DNA from: an uncultured Granulosicoccaceae bacterium
GTDB lineage: Bacteria; Pseudomonadota; Gammaproteobacteria; Granulosicoccales; Granulosicoccaceae
Assembly: GCA_938035525.1 (NCBI GenBank)
Contig: CALHOI010000095.1
Span: 1-35,546, forward strand
Direction: 5' to 3'
Length of the DNA stretch: 35,546 nt
The translations under genes and the position numbers were made by a program. A model generated the notes under the pieces. It was not told the DNA's origin, made no database searches, and was given only the letters and a program-made list of their open reading frames with translations. The number at the start of each line of letters is the position of its first letter. Position 1 is the first letter of the stretch. Below are positions 7,720-17,140 of the stretch, in pieces.

Positions 7720-9249
7720 CTATTGAGGGCGTTGATACCCTGGCAGCTCAATAACATAGCTGTCGACTGAACCAGAATCATACCAATCTGATCCAAATAC
7801 AATGCGCGTACCCGAAGGACTGCTGGTGGCATGCGGCTCACCGAAATACGGCGGGTAATCGCCTTTCTTGGCCATTTTTCCGAACGAACGATGATGCGCC
7901 AATCGGCAGGTCACTTGATTGTCCGGGTCCGTGTTGGCCAAATAGATTTCAGACAGCAACGAAGGTGCTTTGCGCTTATTGGAGAAAAACCGGAATTGGT
8001 CTTCAAAGCCAATGCTGGACATGGTCACCCAACCCGGTCGCAAGTATGAACGAGCCGATGCATGGGTCGAGCTGGTGGTGTAAGGATAACCCTGAAGTTC
8101 GGTGATGATGGGTCGGCAGGTACCGGTTTCCATGTTGTGTTCGACCAGGTGCCCAACACCCTGCCAAAGGTCACCGTTGCAGCCTTTCGGGCTGGGATCA
8201 AAGACCACCTGATACAACGCATCCTGACCATCGTGCGTCAAGCCAATGTTCGAGTGTTCCCAGGCTTTGGCCATATCAAGCTTATGCTCAACAGTTTGCA
8301 AGTCTTTGGATAGAACATCGCCCTGCAACATCCAGCGCTCACCGCTTGGTCCGGGCATGGGTGCAGTCCAGTCTTTATACTTGGTGCCCTCGCCAATTTT
8401 AATGACATTGGTTTCCCCGGTGCTGATTTTATACGTGAATGCCACATACTTTCCGTCATCTTTGCGGCAACGAAAACCAAAATCGTCATCATTCATTGCC
8501 TGCATATGCACATCACCACCACCGATCGGTAATCCTTTTACTCCGCAAATGTTTCTAAAGTTGGCAATGGTTTTTGCTCTGCCAGCCTGGATGCTGTACT
8601 GCTTGAGTTCACCGAAATCACGCGAGTATTTACTCACATAGAAAAACGTATCCGGGTCGCGGTGGCTCCAGAATACTTCTTCTAAATCGGATGGTACAAA
8701 ATCGAACTTTTTCAGTGGCTCGTAAGTGTGACCGTCATGCAAAACATGGTAACCATTACCTTTACCACCGCGATACAAAATCATTAGCGACTCATCGGCA
8801 TTCCAGGCTTGCATGGTGCTGTAAGCCGGTTTGTTCACTTCACCGAATGCGCTGTTGGTTATGCGAATGACGCGCGCACCAAACGCTGGGTCTTTGTAGT
8901 ACTTACGATAAGGCGGTTTCGCCACGGGCGGAATAAGCACGCGCTCTGAATGAGTTATTGAACCCTCACACATATTGGCCGGACCAAGATCACCGGCCTT
9001 GAGTGCCACTTTTCTAAAATTGGGGTCAGAGTCAAAACCGGGTACCGACGCATTTGCCGGTGATGCTACTGGCGCTGCTACTGGCGCTGCCCTAATAACT
9101 TGTTCGTTGGAGATAGCTTGCGAGGTTGACGCCTGCGTGGCGATCGCCGCACTTTGGTCTTCACGCCCTTCATAACCGCAAGCACTCAGGCCGAGCAATA
9201 CGGGTACATACAATATTCGTGTTAACAAAGAAAGTGGCTGCGTGGACAT
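7720..9249 (-). CDS. Large lipoprotein with predicted beta-propeller (TolB/WD40-like) repeats
   Basis: This 509-residue protein has a lipoprotein signal ending in G-L-S-A-C, with Cys24 as the predicted lipidation site. A low-complexity Ala/Ser/Pro/Val linker follows to about residue 70. The body has recurring units that resemble propeller blades: W-N-A-D-E-S near 150, S-H-R-D-P-D-T-F near 195, and a final S-P-S-G-T-R-I-V-F-G-S-D-W that closely resembles TolB or oligogalacturonate-lyase-type blades. Several Cys and His residues (H-M-Q, R-C-R, T-H-A-S, E-P-H-A) could bind metal, as in oligogalacturonate lyase, but I cannot confirm a catalytic set. It is probably membrane-anchored in the periplasm or at the surface, binding or cleaving a polymer. 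ssb lies 138 bp upstream on the same strand. Confidence 0.8.
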   Translation of the reverse strand: MSTQPLSLLTRILYVPVLLGLSACGYEGREDQSAAIATQASTSQAISNEQVIRAAPVAAPVASPANASVPGFDSDPNFRKVALKAGDLGPANMCEGSITHSERVLIPPVAKPPYRKYYKDPAFGARVIRITNSAFGEVNKPAYSTMQAWNADESLMILYRGGKGNGYHVLHDGHTYEPLKKFDFVPSDLEEVFWSHRDPDTFFYVSKYSRDFGELKQYSIQAGRAKTIANFRNICGVKGLPIGGGDVHMQAMNDDDFGFRCRKDDGKYVAFTYKISTGETNVIKIGEGTKYKDWTAPMPGPSGERWMLQGDVLSKDLQTVEHKLDMAKAWEHSNIGLTHDGQDALYQVVFDPSPKGCNGDLWQGVGHLVEHNMETGTCRPIITELQGYPYTTSSTHASARSYLRPGWVTMSSIGFEDQFRFFSNKRKAPSLLSEIYLANTDPDNQVTCRLAHHRSFGKMAKKGDYPPYFGEPHATSSPSGTRIVFGSDWYDSGSVDSYVIELPGYQRPQ

Positions 9250-9335
9250 TGATCGAAGCTCCTTGGACCCGTATTACTATGCGTTTTCAATGCCATTTTC
9301 GAACGAGTGAGCCGGGTAAGATGTAATACAGTGAG

Positions 9336-9366
9336 AACGGTGCCCGATAAAGGCTCGAACACCGTT
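9336..9366 (-). terminator. Inverted repeat between ssb and the lipoprotein gene
   Basis: AACGGTG (9336-9342) and CACCGTT (9360-9366) form a perfect 7-bp stem with a 17-base loop, 22 bp past the ssb stop. The loop is long and the T-rich flank is on the plus-strand side, so a role as ssb terminator is only possible. Confidence 0.3.
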
Positions 9367-9387
9367 TTGTTGACTAACGTACGCTGT

Positions 9388-9864
9388 TTAAAACGGAATA
9401 TCGTCATCGAATTCGGCACCGCCCGCCGTTGCCATTGCTGGCTGCTGAGCAGGCTTGTTTTGTGCCATTCCGCCAGCCTGGCCACCCTGCGCACCGCGTT
9501 GCTGGAAATCACCGCTGTTGTTGTCGCCGCGGCTGCCAAGCAATTGCAGGTTATTAGCAATAATATTGGTTGAGTAGCGATCTTCACCGGTTTTTTTGTC
9601 CTGATATTTGTCGGTTCGAAGTGACCCTTCAATATAGACCTGCGACCCCTTGCGGCAATATTCTCCGGCAATTTCGGCGGTCCGGCCAAACATTGTGACA
9701 CGGTGCCACTCGGTTCGTTCCTGCTTCTGCCCCGTATTTTTGTCGGTCCAGCTCTCGGACGTGGCAATGCTGATATTGCACACCGCGCTGCCGCTGGGGG
9801 TGTACCGGACTTCGGGGTCGGCCCCGAGGTTGCCCAGAACAATGACTTTATTTACGCCTCTCAT
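9388..9864 (-). CDS. ssb: Single-stranded DNA-binding protein
   Basis: SSB coats single-stranded DNA in replication, repair and recombination and recruits partners through its C-terminal tip. I chose the ATG at 9864 ([13 protein letters not shown]), preceded by AGGAGA at proper spacing. A longer frame to 9948 adds 28 unrelated residues. The product is 158 residues: an OB fold (about 1-110), a Gly/Gln-rich linker, and the acidic tip D-D-D-I-P-F that binds repair proteins. It lies 97 bp downstream of the YajR-like gene on the same strand, next to divergent uvrA, an arrangement familiar from pseudomonads. No LexA-type CTG-N10-CAG box was seen upstream. Confidence 0.98.
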   Translation of the reverse strand: MRGVNKVIVLGNLGADPEVRYTPSGSAVCNISIATSESWTDKNTGQKQERTEWHRVTMFGRTAEIAGEYCRKGSQVYIEGSLRTDKYQDKKTGEDRYSTNIIANNLQLLGSRGDNNSGDFQQRGAQGGQAGGMAQNKPAQQPAMATAGGAEFDDDIPF

Positions 9865-9961
9865 GCTTCCATCTCCTAATAAATGTTGACACCCGCTAAT
9901 TCCATTAGCCGGGCTTACACGCCAGGCGAATGCCCGGCGCACTGCCAAGTGTACCGCAAAC

Positions 9962-11320
9962 TTAACCCGCGCTAGGCTGGAACCGGCGCTTATCTACCTT
10001 CATGTAAGCTACGCCCTCGTCGATTGACACAAACACTTCCTCAACACCAGGCAGATTTTGCAATTCGACACTCACATCCGCCCCCAACGAGAGCTCCCGT
10101 TCGGTTAATTTGTGGCGATGGCTGGAGAGCAAAGCTGGCGCTTGAAAGCCCCTCATCAGCAAAAACCACAGCCCGCAGACACAAGCCATGGCAAAAAACA
10201 GCACGCTGAATCCACCGGCACCCAGCAAGGCACCCCCACCGGCACCACCAACAAAAGCACCCAGAAACTGGCTGCTGGCGTAGACGCCACTGGCCCCGCC
10301 ACGCGAGCCCGCCGGTGCAATACGAGAAACTAAAGAGGGTAACAAGGCTTCCAAGGTATTTAAAAAACAAAAAAACATCACCACCGCAATCAGCACCGCG
10401 AACAATGTGCCTGACAGCAGCGCAAACAACAGTTGCGTGACAAACAAGCCAATCACACAGGCCAACATAACCATGCGCATTCGATGGTAACGCTCGGCGG
10501 CAATAATCATTGGCACCATTACCAGCAACGATAACAACATGGCTGGCAAATAAACCTGCCAATGATCGGCTTTGTCCAGACCACCGTTAAGCATTAAAAC
10601 TGGCACAGCCACAAACGTGGCGGTAACCAGGGTATGCAGAAAAAAGATGCTCACGTTTAAACGGCGCAGGTCCTGGTGTTTGATCAGCTGCCCCAGGCTG
10701 GCAACCTTGGCACTGGTGTCAGCTCGAAATCCACTGCTATCAGGATTGGGTACAACCGTGTGAAGGATTAACAGAGCCAGCACACCGGTACCGGCTGTAA
10801 ACCAGAAAATCATGCTGATGGAAAACACATTAATAAGCACAGGGCCAAGCAACAAAGCCACAATAAAAGACAGACCAATACTGGCCCCAAGCATCGCCAT
10901 CATTTTGGTGCGTTGTTCGTCTCGGGTTAAGTCTGCAGCCAAGGCCATAAGCGCGGCGGCAATCGCCCCGGCACCTTGCAGGGCCCGCCCAAGAATAACC
11001 CCATAAATAGAATCAGACATGGCGGCAATGACACTGCCGAGTATCATTAATAGCAATCCGATGGTGATGGTTTTTTTGCGCCCGATTTTATCCGACAGCA
11101 ACCCAAACGGTATTTGCAACACAGCTTGTAGTAAGCCGTAGATACCCAACGCAAGCCCCATTAAAAAAGGTGTGCTGTTATTAAAATCAGCGGCAAACAG
11201 AACAAAAACGGGCAATATAATGAATAGCCCCAGCATCCGCACCATGTAAATAAGCGCCAATGAGAGCGCTGTACGCCGTTCGAGTGGCGACATTGCGGTT
11301 GATTCATTTGGAGCTGGCAA
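9962..11320 (-). CDS. yajR: YajR-like major facilitator superfamily transporter
   Basis: The 452-residue protein has about 12 hydrophobic segments and the loop 2-3 MFS signature [11 protein letters not shown]. It resembles E. coli YajR along its length: the E-R-R-x-x-x N-terminus, I-G-I/L-G-I-Y-G-L-x-Q-A-V-x-Q-I-P-F-G and G-R-A-L-Q-G-x-G-A-I-A-A. After the last helix a soluble tail of about 60 residues contains L-P-G-V-E-E-V-F-V and V-A-Y-M-K-V-D, which fits the ferredoxin-like YAM domain of YajR. The substrate is unknown. The first ATG gives a 9-residue leader before M-S-P-L-E-R-R, so the true start may be at 11293. It is divergent from uvrA and upstream of ssb. Confidence 0.9.
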   Translation of the reverse strand: MPAPNESTAMSPLERRTALSLALIYMVRMLGLFIILPVFVLFAADFNNSTPFLMGLALGIYGLLQAVLQIPFGLLSDKIGRKKTITIGLLLMILGSVIAAMSDSIYGVILGRALQGAGAIAAALMALAADLTRDEQRTKMMAMLGASIGLSFIVALLLGPVLINVFSISMIFWFTAGTGVLALLILHTVVPNPDSSGFRADTSAKVASLGQLIKHQDLRRLNVSIFFLHTLVTATFVAVPVLMLNGGLDKADHWQVYLPAMLLSLLVMVPMIIAAERYHRMRMVMLACVIGLFVTQLLFALLSGTLFAVLIAVVMFFCFLNTLEALLPSLVSRIAPAGSRGGASGVYASSQFLGAFVGGAGGGALLGAGGFSVLFFAMACVCGLWFLLMRGFQAPALLSSHRHKLTERELSLGADVSVELQNLPGVEEVFVSIDEGVAYMKVDKRRFQPSAG

Positions 11321-11393
11321 TTGCTCGGTGCCTTTCGGGTGAATAAAGCGTTATATTAGCAGCCCCGCGCATAGAAAATACACAAGTTCGCAG

Positions 11394-14210
11394 ATGGATA
11401 GCATACGCATACGCGGCGCTCGTACCCATAACCTGAAAAATGTGGATGCCGACTTACCGCGAGACAAGCTGATTGTCATTACGGGTTTATCCGGCTCCGG
11501 AAAGTCGTCTCTGGCATTTGACACTTTGTTTGCCGAAGGTCAACGACGATACGTTGAATCTTTATCAGCCTACGCAAGACAATTTCTGTCAGTGATGGAA
11601 AAGCCCGATGTCGATCTTATTGACGGGCTCTCCCCGGCCATTTCAATTGAGCAAAAATCAACATCGCATAACCCACGTTCCACTGTGGGCACCATCACCG
11701 AAGTCTACGATTACTTACGCTTGTTGTTCGCCCGAACCGGCATACCCGAATGCCCGGTTCACAAAGAGCCTCTGGAAGCCCAAACCATCAGCCAGATGGT
11801 TGACCATATTATCAGCATGCCAAAAGGTGAAGCGCTGGCTTTGCTGGCGCCCGTTGTTAAAGATCGCAAAGGTGATCACGCAACCGTACTCGAAGGTCTG
11901 CGCAATCAAGGCTACCTGCGTGCACGCATCGATGGCACCATCACCGAACTTGAAGGCCAAATCAAACTTAACGCAAAACAAAAACACACAATTGATGTTG
12001 TCGTTGATCGATTCAAAGTGCGCGAAGACATTGCACTTCGTCTGGCAGAGTCATTAGAAACCGCGACGGCTTTAAGTGAAGGCACAGCCATTATTGCAGC
12101 CTTGAATGGCGAATCCGAAGACGTGGTGTTTTCCACCTTGTTTGCCTGCCCGGTTTGCGGGTACTCCATTCCCGAGCTTGAGCCACGTGTGTTTTCTTTT
12201 AATAGCCCTCACGGCGCATGCCCTGAGTGCGATGGCCTAGGCCAAAGTCATTTTTTCGATCCCGATTTGGTTATCACCAACAGAGCCGTCAGTATTGCTG
12301 GTGGTGCCATACGCGGTTGGGACAGGCGCTCAGCATTCTATTATCAGATGATGCAATCGCTGGCTAAGCACTACGGCTTTGACCTGGACAAACCCTTCGA
12401 AAAGCTAGCCAAGAAATGGCAGAACATCGTGCTCTACGGCAGTGGTAAAGAAGAAATCACGTTTCTCCACAAGGTTGAAAAAGGCGGCGGCACCCGAAAA
12501 ACCGTGCGCACATTCGAAGGCATTATTCCAACCTTTGACAGACGCTTCAAGGAAACCGAGTCAAACGCTGTGCGCGATGAATTGGCAAAGTTACTATCGG
12601 TGCGGAACTGTCAATCGTGTGAGGGTGCGCGCTTAAACGAGTCAGCTCGGCACGTCACCGTAGGCGGACACTACTTACACAACATCACCGCTGCCTCCAT
12701 CAGCGAAGCAAAAACACTGATCGACGCCTTAAAGCTTGAAGGCCAACGTCGCGAAGTCGCCGAAAAAATAACCGCCGAAATATCACAACGCTTAAGCTTT
12801 TTGGTTAATGTCGGGCTGGATTACTTATCTATCGATCGCAGCGCCAGCACCTTATCCGGTGGCGAGGCACAACGCATTCGGCTGGCCAGTCAAATTGGCG
12901 CAGGCTTGATGGGCGTTATGTATGTATTGGATGAACCCTCTATCGGCTTGCATCAACGCGATAACGATAAGTTACTTGAAACACTGAAGTACCTGCGCGA
13001 CATAGGCAACACTGTTATTGTTGTGGAGCACGACGAGGACGCCATACGAAGCGCCGACTATGTGCTGGATATTGGCCCGGGTGCCGGGCGTCACGGCGGT
13101 GAAATCGTTGCCAAGGGCTCGCCCAAAGACATTATAAAATCCAAAAAATCATTAACCGGTCAATACTTGTCTGGCAAAAAAAGCATCGAAATACCAGAAC
13201 GAATCAAACCGGGAAAAGACTGGATAAACATTAAAAAAGCGTCTGGTAATAACCTGAAAAATGTCGACGCAAAAATTCCACACGGATTGCTGACCGTTAT
13301 AACAGGTGTATCTGGTTCAGGAAAATCAACACTGATAAACGATACGCTGTACCGGTTTGCTGCGGCACAAATCAACAACGCCAAACACGTAATTGCACCC
13401 GTCGGTGACATAACCGGCATGAAGCCTTTCGATAAAATTGTTGAAATTGATCAAAGCCCGATTGGTCGCACACCACGAAGCAACCCTGCAACCTACTCCG
13501 GGCTATTTTCAATTATTCGAGACCTGTTTTCAAACACGCGGGAAGCACGCTCGCGCGGTTATAAAACCGGCCGGTTCAGTTTTAATGTTAAAGGTGGGCG
13601 TTGTGAAGCGTGTCAGGGCGATGGCCTGATAAAAGTGGAAATGCACTTTTTGCCTGACGTTTATGTGCCGTGCGATATTTGCGCGGGCAAACGTTATAAC
13701 CGGGAAACACTGGACATACGCTATAAGGGCAAGAACATTCATGAAGTGCTGGACATGACGGTCGAACAAGCATTCGAATTTTTTGCCGCCGTGCCAAACC
13801 TGCATAAGAAACTGGAAACGTTAATGGACGTGGGTTTGTCCTACTTAACCCTTGGCCAAAACGCCACGACCCTATCTGGCGGTGAAGCGCAGCGTATCAA
13901 GCTGGCCCGCGAGCTATCCAAGCGCGATACAGGCAATACGCTGTATATATTAGACGAACCCACAACCGGCTTGCATTTTGAAGATGTAAAAGCATTATTG
14001 GCGGTGATACACCGCTTGCGAGACGCGGGTAATACGCTGGTGATTATTGAGCACAACCTCGATGTCATAAAAACCGCCGACTGGATAATAGACCTGGGTC
14101 CCGAAGGTGGTGCCGGTGGCGGCAAAATTGTTGTTGCCGGCACACCGGAAGATATCGTTAAAAAGAAATCTTCTTACACTGGTCAATATTTGAAGCGCTT
14201 GCTTTCTTAA
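11394..14210 (+). CDS. uvrA: Excinuclease ABC subunit A
   Basis: UvrA recognises bulky DNA damage and loads UvrB in nucleotide excision repair. The 938 residues match the family. There are two ABC ATPase modules: Walker A sequences at 31-39 (GLSGSGKSS) and 638-646 (GVSGSGKST), and two L-S-G-G-E-A-Q-R-I signatures with D-E-P-S and D-E-P-T Walker B ends. Zinc modules show as C-P-V-C...C-P-E-C and C-E-A-C...C-D-I-C, and a further C-Q-S-C pair lies between. The gene starts 73 bp from the divergent transporter. No LexA box was found in that gap, so SOS control is not supported. It ends 9 bp before the convergent lipoprotein gene. Confidence 0.99.
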   Translation: MDSIRIRGARTHNLKNVDADLPRDKLIVITGLSGSGKSSLAFDTLFAEGQRRYVESLSAYARQFLSVMEKPDVDLIDGLSPAISIEQKSTSHNPRSTVGTITEVYDYLRLLFARTGIPECPVHKEPLEAQTISQMVDHIISMPKGEALALLAPVVKDRKGDHATVLEGLRNQGYLRARIDGTITELEGQIKLNAKQKHTIDVVVDRFKVREDIALRLAESLETATALSEGTAIIAALNGESEDVVFSTLFACPVCGYSIPELEPRVFSFNSPHGACPECDGLGQSHFFDPDLVITNRAVSIAGGAIRGWDRRSAFYYQMMQSLAKHYGFDLDKPFEKLAKKWQNIVLYGSGKEEITFLHKVEKGGGTRKTVRTFEGIIPTFDRRFKETESNAVRDELAKLLSVRNCQSCEGARLNESARHVTVGGHYLHNITAASISEAKTLIDALKLEGQRREVAEKITAEISQRLSFLVNVGLDYLSIDRSASTLSGGEAQRIRLASQIGAGLMGVMYVLDEPSIGLHQRDNDKLLETLKYLRDIGNTVIVVEHDEDAIRSADYVLDIGPGAGRHGGEIVAKGSPKDIIKSKKSLTGQYLSGKKSIEIPERIKPGKDWINIKKASGNNLKNVDAKIPHGLLTVITGVSGSGKSTLINDTLYRFAAAQINNAKHVIAPVGDITGMKPFDKIVEIDQSPIGRTPRSNPATYSGLFSIIRDLFSNTREARSRGYKTGRFSFNVKGGRCEACQGDGLIKVEMHFLPDVYVPCDICAGKRYNRETLDIRYKGKNIHEVLDMTVEQAFEFFAAVPNLHKKLETLMDVGLSYLTLGQNATTLSGGEAQRIKLARELSKRDTGNTLYILDEPTTGLHFEDVKALLAVIHRLRDAGNTLVIIEHNLDVIKTADWIIDLGPEGGAGGGKIVVAGTPEDIVKKKSSYTGQYLKRLLS

Positions 14211-14219
14211 ACAATCTTT

Positions 14220-15038
14220 CTACTGCTTTAGCAAAGTAGATTGCACTTCTTCAATAACCGACGCCAGGGTGCCGGTAAGCGAATCGCTTAGCTCTTGGTA
14301 ATACGGCGGTCTATTCCAATCGTCGCCCACCATCACGGCTTTGTAGCCGAAGTCATTGAACAGAATATTTCCGCTGCTTCGCTCATGCAACGACAAGCGC
14401 ACCACCGACACAGCCTGCGGATTGGCGCTGGGCTGTCCGGTTGGGCCAAAGTGTCGCTCGATGTTAAACCGTAACAGTTCCAACACAAACAAATAGTCCA
14501 CACCCAGTCTGTTATAGACACCAGAAAAATCGTAGGTTGTGGATTTAACCTGCAATGGAAATTGCGTTGCAGAAATCGTTGGCACATCGTCAAACACCAC
14601 ACGCTCAGTAGCTAACTTGGGCAAAGACCCCTCATAGGCTGGCTCTGCAACTGACACAACATTCAAGGCCCTGGCTCTTAAGCTTGATTTAAATTCTTGC
14701 AAAAAGCGCCGCTCGATCAATTCTCTTGCGTTGACGCGGGCAATGGATGCACTGAGACCGACGTCCTCTTCGTAGAGTGCTTCAATATTGATACGATCAG
14801 CAGAGCCGTGAATGGCTAACTTGGCCTCCGCGGTTCGGCCATCATCGTCTTCACACCCACCCACAAGCAACCGTGCGTTACACGGTTTTATCCACATCAG
14901 CGCATAGTTTGACTGAGCGCTGAGCGCGCCTGACGGCAGGTTCAGAATTTCTTTTGGTTTAGATGCCGAAACGCAGCCGGTGACTGTGATGATCAATGCA
15001 GCGGCCAAAGTGGCACGCCGAAGAAGGATTTTTCCCAC
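14220..15038 (-). CDS. Predicted lipoprotein of unknown function
   Basis: I do not recognise a family. From the GTG at 15038 the product has 272 residues and a normal lipoprotein signal: K-I-L-L-R-R, a hydrophobic core, then V-T-G-C with Cys22. An AAGAGA stretch about 13 bases before the GTG could serve as a weak ribosome binding site. A frame reaching back to an ATG at 15161 would bury this signal behind 41 polar residues, so I prefer the internal start. The mature part mixes strands and helices. It has C-N-A-R-L and G-G-C-E-D-D-D near 45-65, possibly a disulfide pair, and ends in an amphipathic helix. It converges on uvrA with a 9-bp gap. Confidence 0.7.
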   Translation of the reverse strand: MGKILLRRATLAAALIITVTGCVSASKPKEILNLPSGALSAQSNYALMWIKPCNARLLVGGCEDDDGRTAEAKLAIHGSADRINIEALYEEDVGLSASIARVNARELIERRFLQEFKSSLRARALNVVSVAEPAYEGSLPKLATERVVFDDVPTISATQFPLQVKSTTYDFSGVYNRLGVDYLFVLELLRFNIERHFGPTGQPSANPQAVSVVRLSLHERSSGNILFNDFGYKAVMVGDDWNRPPYYQELSDSLTGTLASVIEEVQSTLLKQ

Positions 15039-15120
15039 TGCTTGTTGTTCTCTTGTTTTTCTATGTTTTAACGCGTCTATGGGTAAATGTCGGCCTAAAC
15101 CCGATATGGCACTGTAAACA

Positions 15121-15133
15121 ATTGCGACGCAAT
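15121..15133. promoter_or_regulatory. Perfect palindrome in the divergent gap before the dioxygenase gene
   Basis: ATTGCG-A-CGCAAT is a 6-bp perfect inverted repeat around one base, in the 197-bp gap between the lipoprotein GTG (15038) and the dioxygenase ATG (15236). It could be an operator for either gene. No function is proven. Confidence 0.3.
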
Positions 15134-15144
15134 GGGTCAGCTGC

Positions 15145-15156
15145 CTGGCGCGCCAG
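15145..15156. promoter_or_regulatory. Second perfect palindrome in the same gap
   Basis: CTGGCGCGCCAG is a 12-bp perfect palindrome 11 bp to the right of the first one. Two palindromes close together in a divergent promoter region could be regulator sites, though GC-rich palindromes also arise by chance. Confidence 0.3.
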
Positions 15157-15235
15157 ATCATACACCAGCTGCGGCCTGCGCTACGTACCTGTCGCTACGG
15201 AGTTTTCTGGCATAAATCTTTCATGAATAGCAGTT

Positions 15236-16285
15236 ATGAAATGGTTAATGCTCCCTGTGTGGTTTGTGCAGCTCTTCACCCAGGCAAAATCCTTTAAAAG
15301 TAATCGCATCATTGGCAGCGTGCTGCTAAATCGCTGTGGGTTACACGTCGCCAGAATCGTTGTGGCGCAGTCGATTATGCGTCTGCGATTCGAGTTATTG
15401 GGTTTTGGCATCGACAAACAGCAAAAGCGCGCTTATTTTCGCGATGGATTTATTGTGGTAAAAGATGCATTGCCGCAAGAGCACTTTGACCGAATCAAAT
15501 CAGAGGTTGCGCAAATTGATGCGCAAGTACGCGAATGCCGTCAAGGCGATACCCTGACGCACCGCATTTTAATCGACGAAAAAACCCAACAGTCGCTGCC
15601 CGCCTGCTCGACCATGCTGCAAAGTGATCAGTATTTGTCGTTACACAAGTTTGCCTCGGGTAAAAACAACCGACCAGTATCGTACATTCAGACCATTAAA
15701 AACCATTTTATTGATGGACCTGCCGACCCCCAGAAAAACCTGCATTCTGATACGTTCCACCCAACCATGAAGAGTTGGTATTTCCTTGATGACTGCAACT
15801 CGAAAAACGGTCCGTTTACTTACCTGCCCGGTTCGCAGCGCTTAAGTCTTGCCCGTTTAAAGTGGGAATATCAAAAAAGTATTACCATCAGCCAGCAAGG
15901 CGACCCGTATTCAAGCAATGGGTCTTTTCGCGCAACACCTGAAGACCTGGCAAGCATGGGCTTTGGTGATGCCATTGGTTTATCGGTACCAGCCAATACC
16001 CTGGTGATTGCCAATACGCACGGCTTTCATCGCCGCGGTGATGCCAGTGATCGCAGCATGCGCACAGAAATCTGGAGCATCAGTCGCAGCAACCCATTTA
16101 ACCCGTTCCCAGGCATAGATTTGCCCGCATTAAGCACACTCCAAAATCGTGCACTGACGCTGTACCGTGAATATTGCGATCGAAAAGCGTTAAAAAACGG
16201 CACGCAATCCAGCTGGCACATTATCGACGCCACAAACACACTTGAAGACGAACAAACCGCACAGGAAGACAAGCAAGCGGCTTAG
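15236..16285 (+). CDS. Phytanoyl-CoA dioxygenase (PhyH) family protein
   Basis: PhyH enzymes are non-heme Fe(II), 2-oxoglutarate-dependent oxygenases that hydroxylate lipids or small metabolites. In this 349-residue protein the iron facial triad is readable: His170 and Asp172 in N-L-H-S-D-T-F-H, and a distal His at 262 or 265 in N-T-H-G-F-H-R-R-G. A later M-R-T-E-I-W Arg could bind 2-oxoglutarate. The first 45 residues are mildly hydrophobic and precede Y-F-R-D-G-F, the usual entry to the fold. No clear ribosome binding site precedes the ATG, and an internal ATG at 15377 is an alternative. The SDR gene follows after 21 bp, so the two may form an oxidation pathway on a shared, unknown substrate. 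Confidence 0.85.
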   Translation: MKWLMLPVWFVQLFTQAKSFKSNRIIGSVLLNRCGLHVARIVVAQSIMRLRFELLGFGIDKQQKRAYFRDGFIVVKDALPQEHFDRIKSEVAQIDAQVRECRQGDTLTHRILIDEKTQQSLPACSTMLQSDQYLSLHKFASGKNNRPVSYIQTIKNHFIDGPADPQKNLHSDTFHPTMKSWYFLDDCNSKNGPFTYLPGSQRLSLARLKWEYQKSITISQQGDPYSSNGSFRATPEDLASMGFGDAIGLSVPANTLVIANTHGFHRRGDASDRSMRTEIWSISRSNPFNPFPGIDLPALSTLQNRALTLYREYCDRKALKNGTQSSWHIIDATNTLEDEQTAQEDKQAA

Positions 16286-16306
16286 CATTTTATGCTCTAA
16301 TGGGGC

Positions 16307-17140
16307 ATGAAAAAGTCGATACTGATCACTGGTTGTTCCTCTGGCATCGGTCTGGATGCCGCACTCACGTTGCACAAAGAAGGCTGGCAGGTTCTGGCCA
16401 CTTGCAGACAAGCCAAAGACTGCGATGCACTAACAGAACAAGGCCTGGAAAGTTTTGTTCTTGACTACAACGATTCAAGTTCGGTTCATGCCGCGGCAAA
16501 ACAAACGCTCGAACGCACCGGTGGCACACTCGACGCCTTGTTCAACAATGGCGCTTACGGTATCCCCGGCTTCACAGAAGACATTCCGCGCGACGCCATG
16601 CGTCACTTATTCGAAACCAATCTGTTTGGCCCGTTCGAACTCATTAATCTTGTTTTACCCATCATGCGAAAACAAGGTTATGGAAAAATCATTAACTGCT
16701 CATCTGTACTGGGGTTGGTAGCTATGCCCTATCGCGGCCCTTATAATGCCAGCAAATTTGCAATGGAAGGATTGAGTGATACCTTGCGATTAGAGCTGGC
16801 AGGCAGTGGAATACACGTGGTGCTAATAGAACCCGGACCAATAACCACAAAAATAAGGGTTAACTCGCAACCACACTTTGAGCAATGGATTGACACAGAA
16901 GCCTCTGCGCACAGAGAAACATACGAAACCACGATAAAGCCGCGTTTATATGCGCCCGTGGGCGGCCAACCCGATAAATTCGAATTACCGGCATCGGCCG
17001 TGACTAAAAAACTAAAACACGCGCTCGATAACGACTTACCCAAACCACGTTACTACGTCACCACACCGACCTACATGGCCGGTGCTTTCAAACGCTTATG
17101 CTCAACTCGGCTGCTTGATAAAATTATGCTGCAACGCTAG
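16307..17140 (+). CDS. Short-chain dehydrogenase/reductase, YbbO-like
   Basis: This classical SDR of 277 residues has the cofactor motif TGCSSGIG at 8-15 and the catalytic Y-N-A-S-K at 146-150, with the Ser in N-C-S-S-V. The usual N-N-A-G motif reads N-N-G-A. It resembles E. coli YbbO, an NADP-dependent aldehyde/retinol-type reductase, including I-E-P-G-P-I-T-T and a C-terminal R-Y-Y-V-T-T-P-T extension. A G-rich stretch just before the ATG is a possible ribosome binding site. It follows the dioxygenase by 21 bp on the same strand. Its last 17 bp overlap the convergent dadA-like gene. The substrate is unknown. Confidence 0.9.
   Translation: MKKSILITGCSSGIGLDAALTLHKEGWQVLATCRQAKDCDALTEQGLESFVLDYNDSSSVHAAAKQTLERTGGTLDALFNNGAYGIPGFTEDIPRDAMRHLFETNLFGPFELINLVLPIMRKQGYGKIINCSSVLGLVAMPYRGPYNASKFAMEGLSDTLRLELAGSGIHVVLIEPGPITTKIRVNSQPHFEQWIDTEASAHRETYETTIKPRLYAPVGGQPDKFELPASAVTKKLKHALDNDLPKPRYYVTTPTYMAGAFKRLCSTRLLDKIMLQR

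Noticed and set aside
10041..10562. A 173-codon frame in another phase inside the YajR-like gene
   Set aside because: The transporter has coherent helices and family motifs across the whole stretch.
11321..11393. LexA (SOS) box between the YajR-like gene and uvrA
   Set aside because: No CTG-N10-CAG palindrome was found in the gap.
14211..14245. A terminator between uvrA and the lipoprotein gene
   Set aside because: A stem can be drawn (CTAC, TGC with GCA, GTAG), but it has an internal bulge, no U-run and overlaps the lipoprotein stop.
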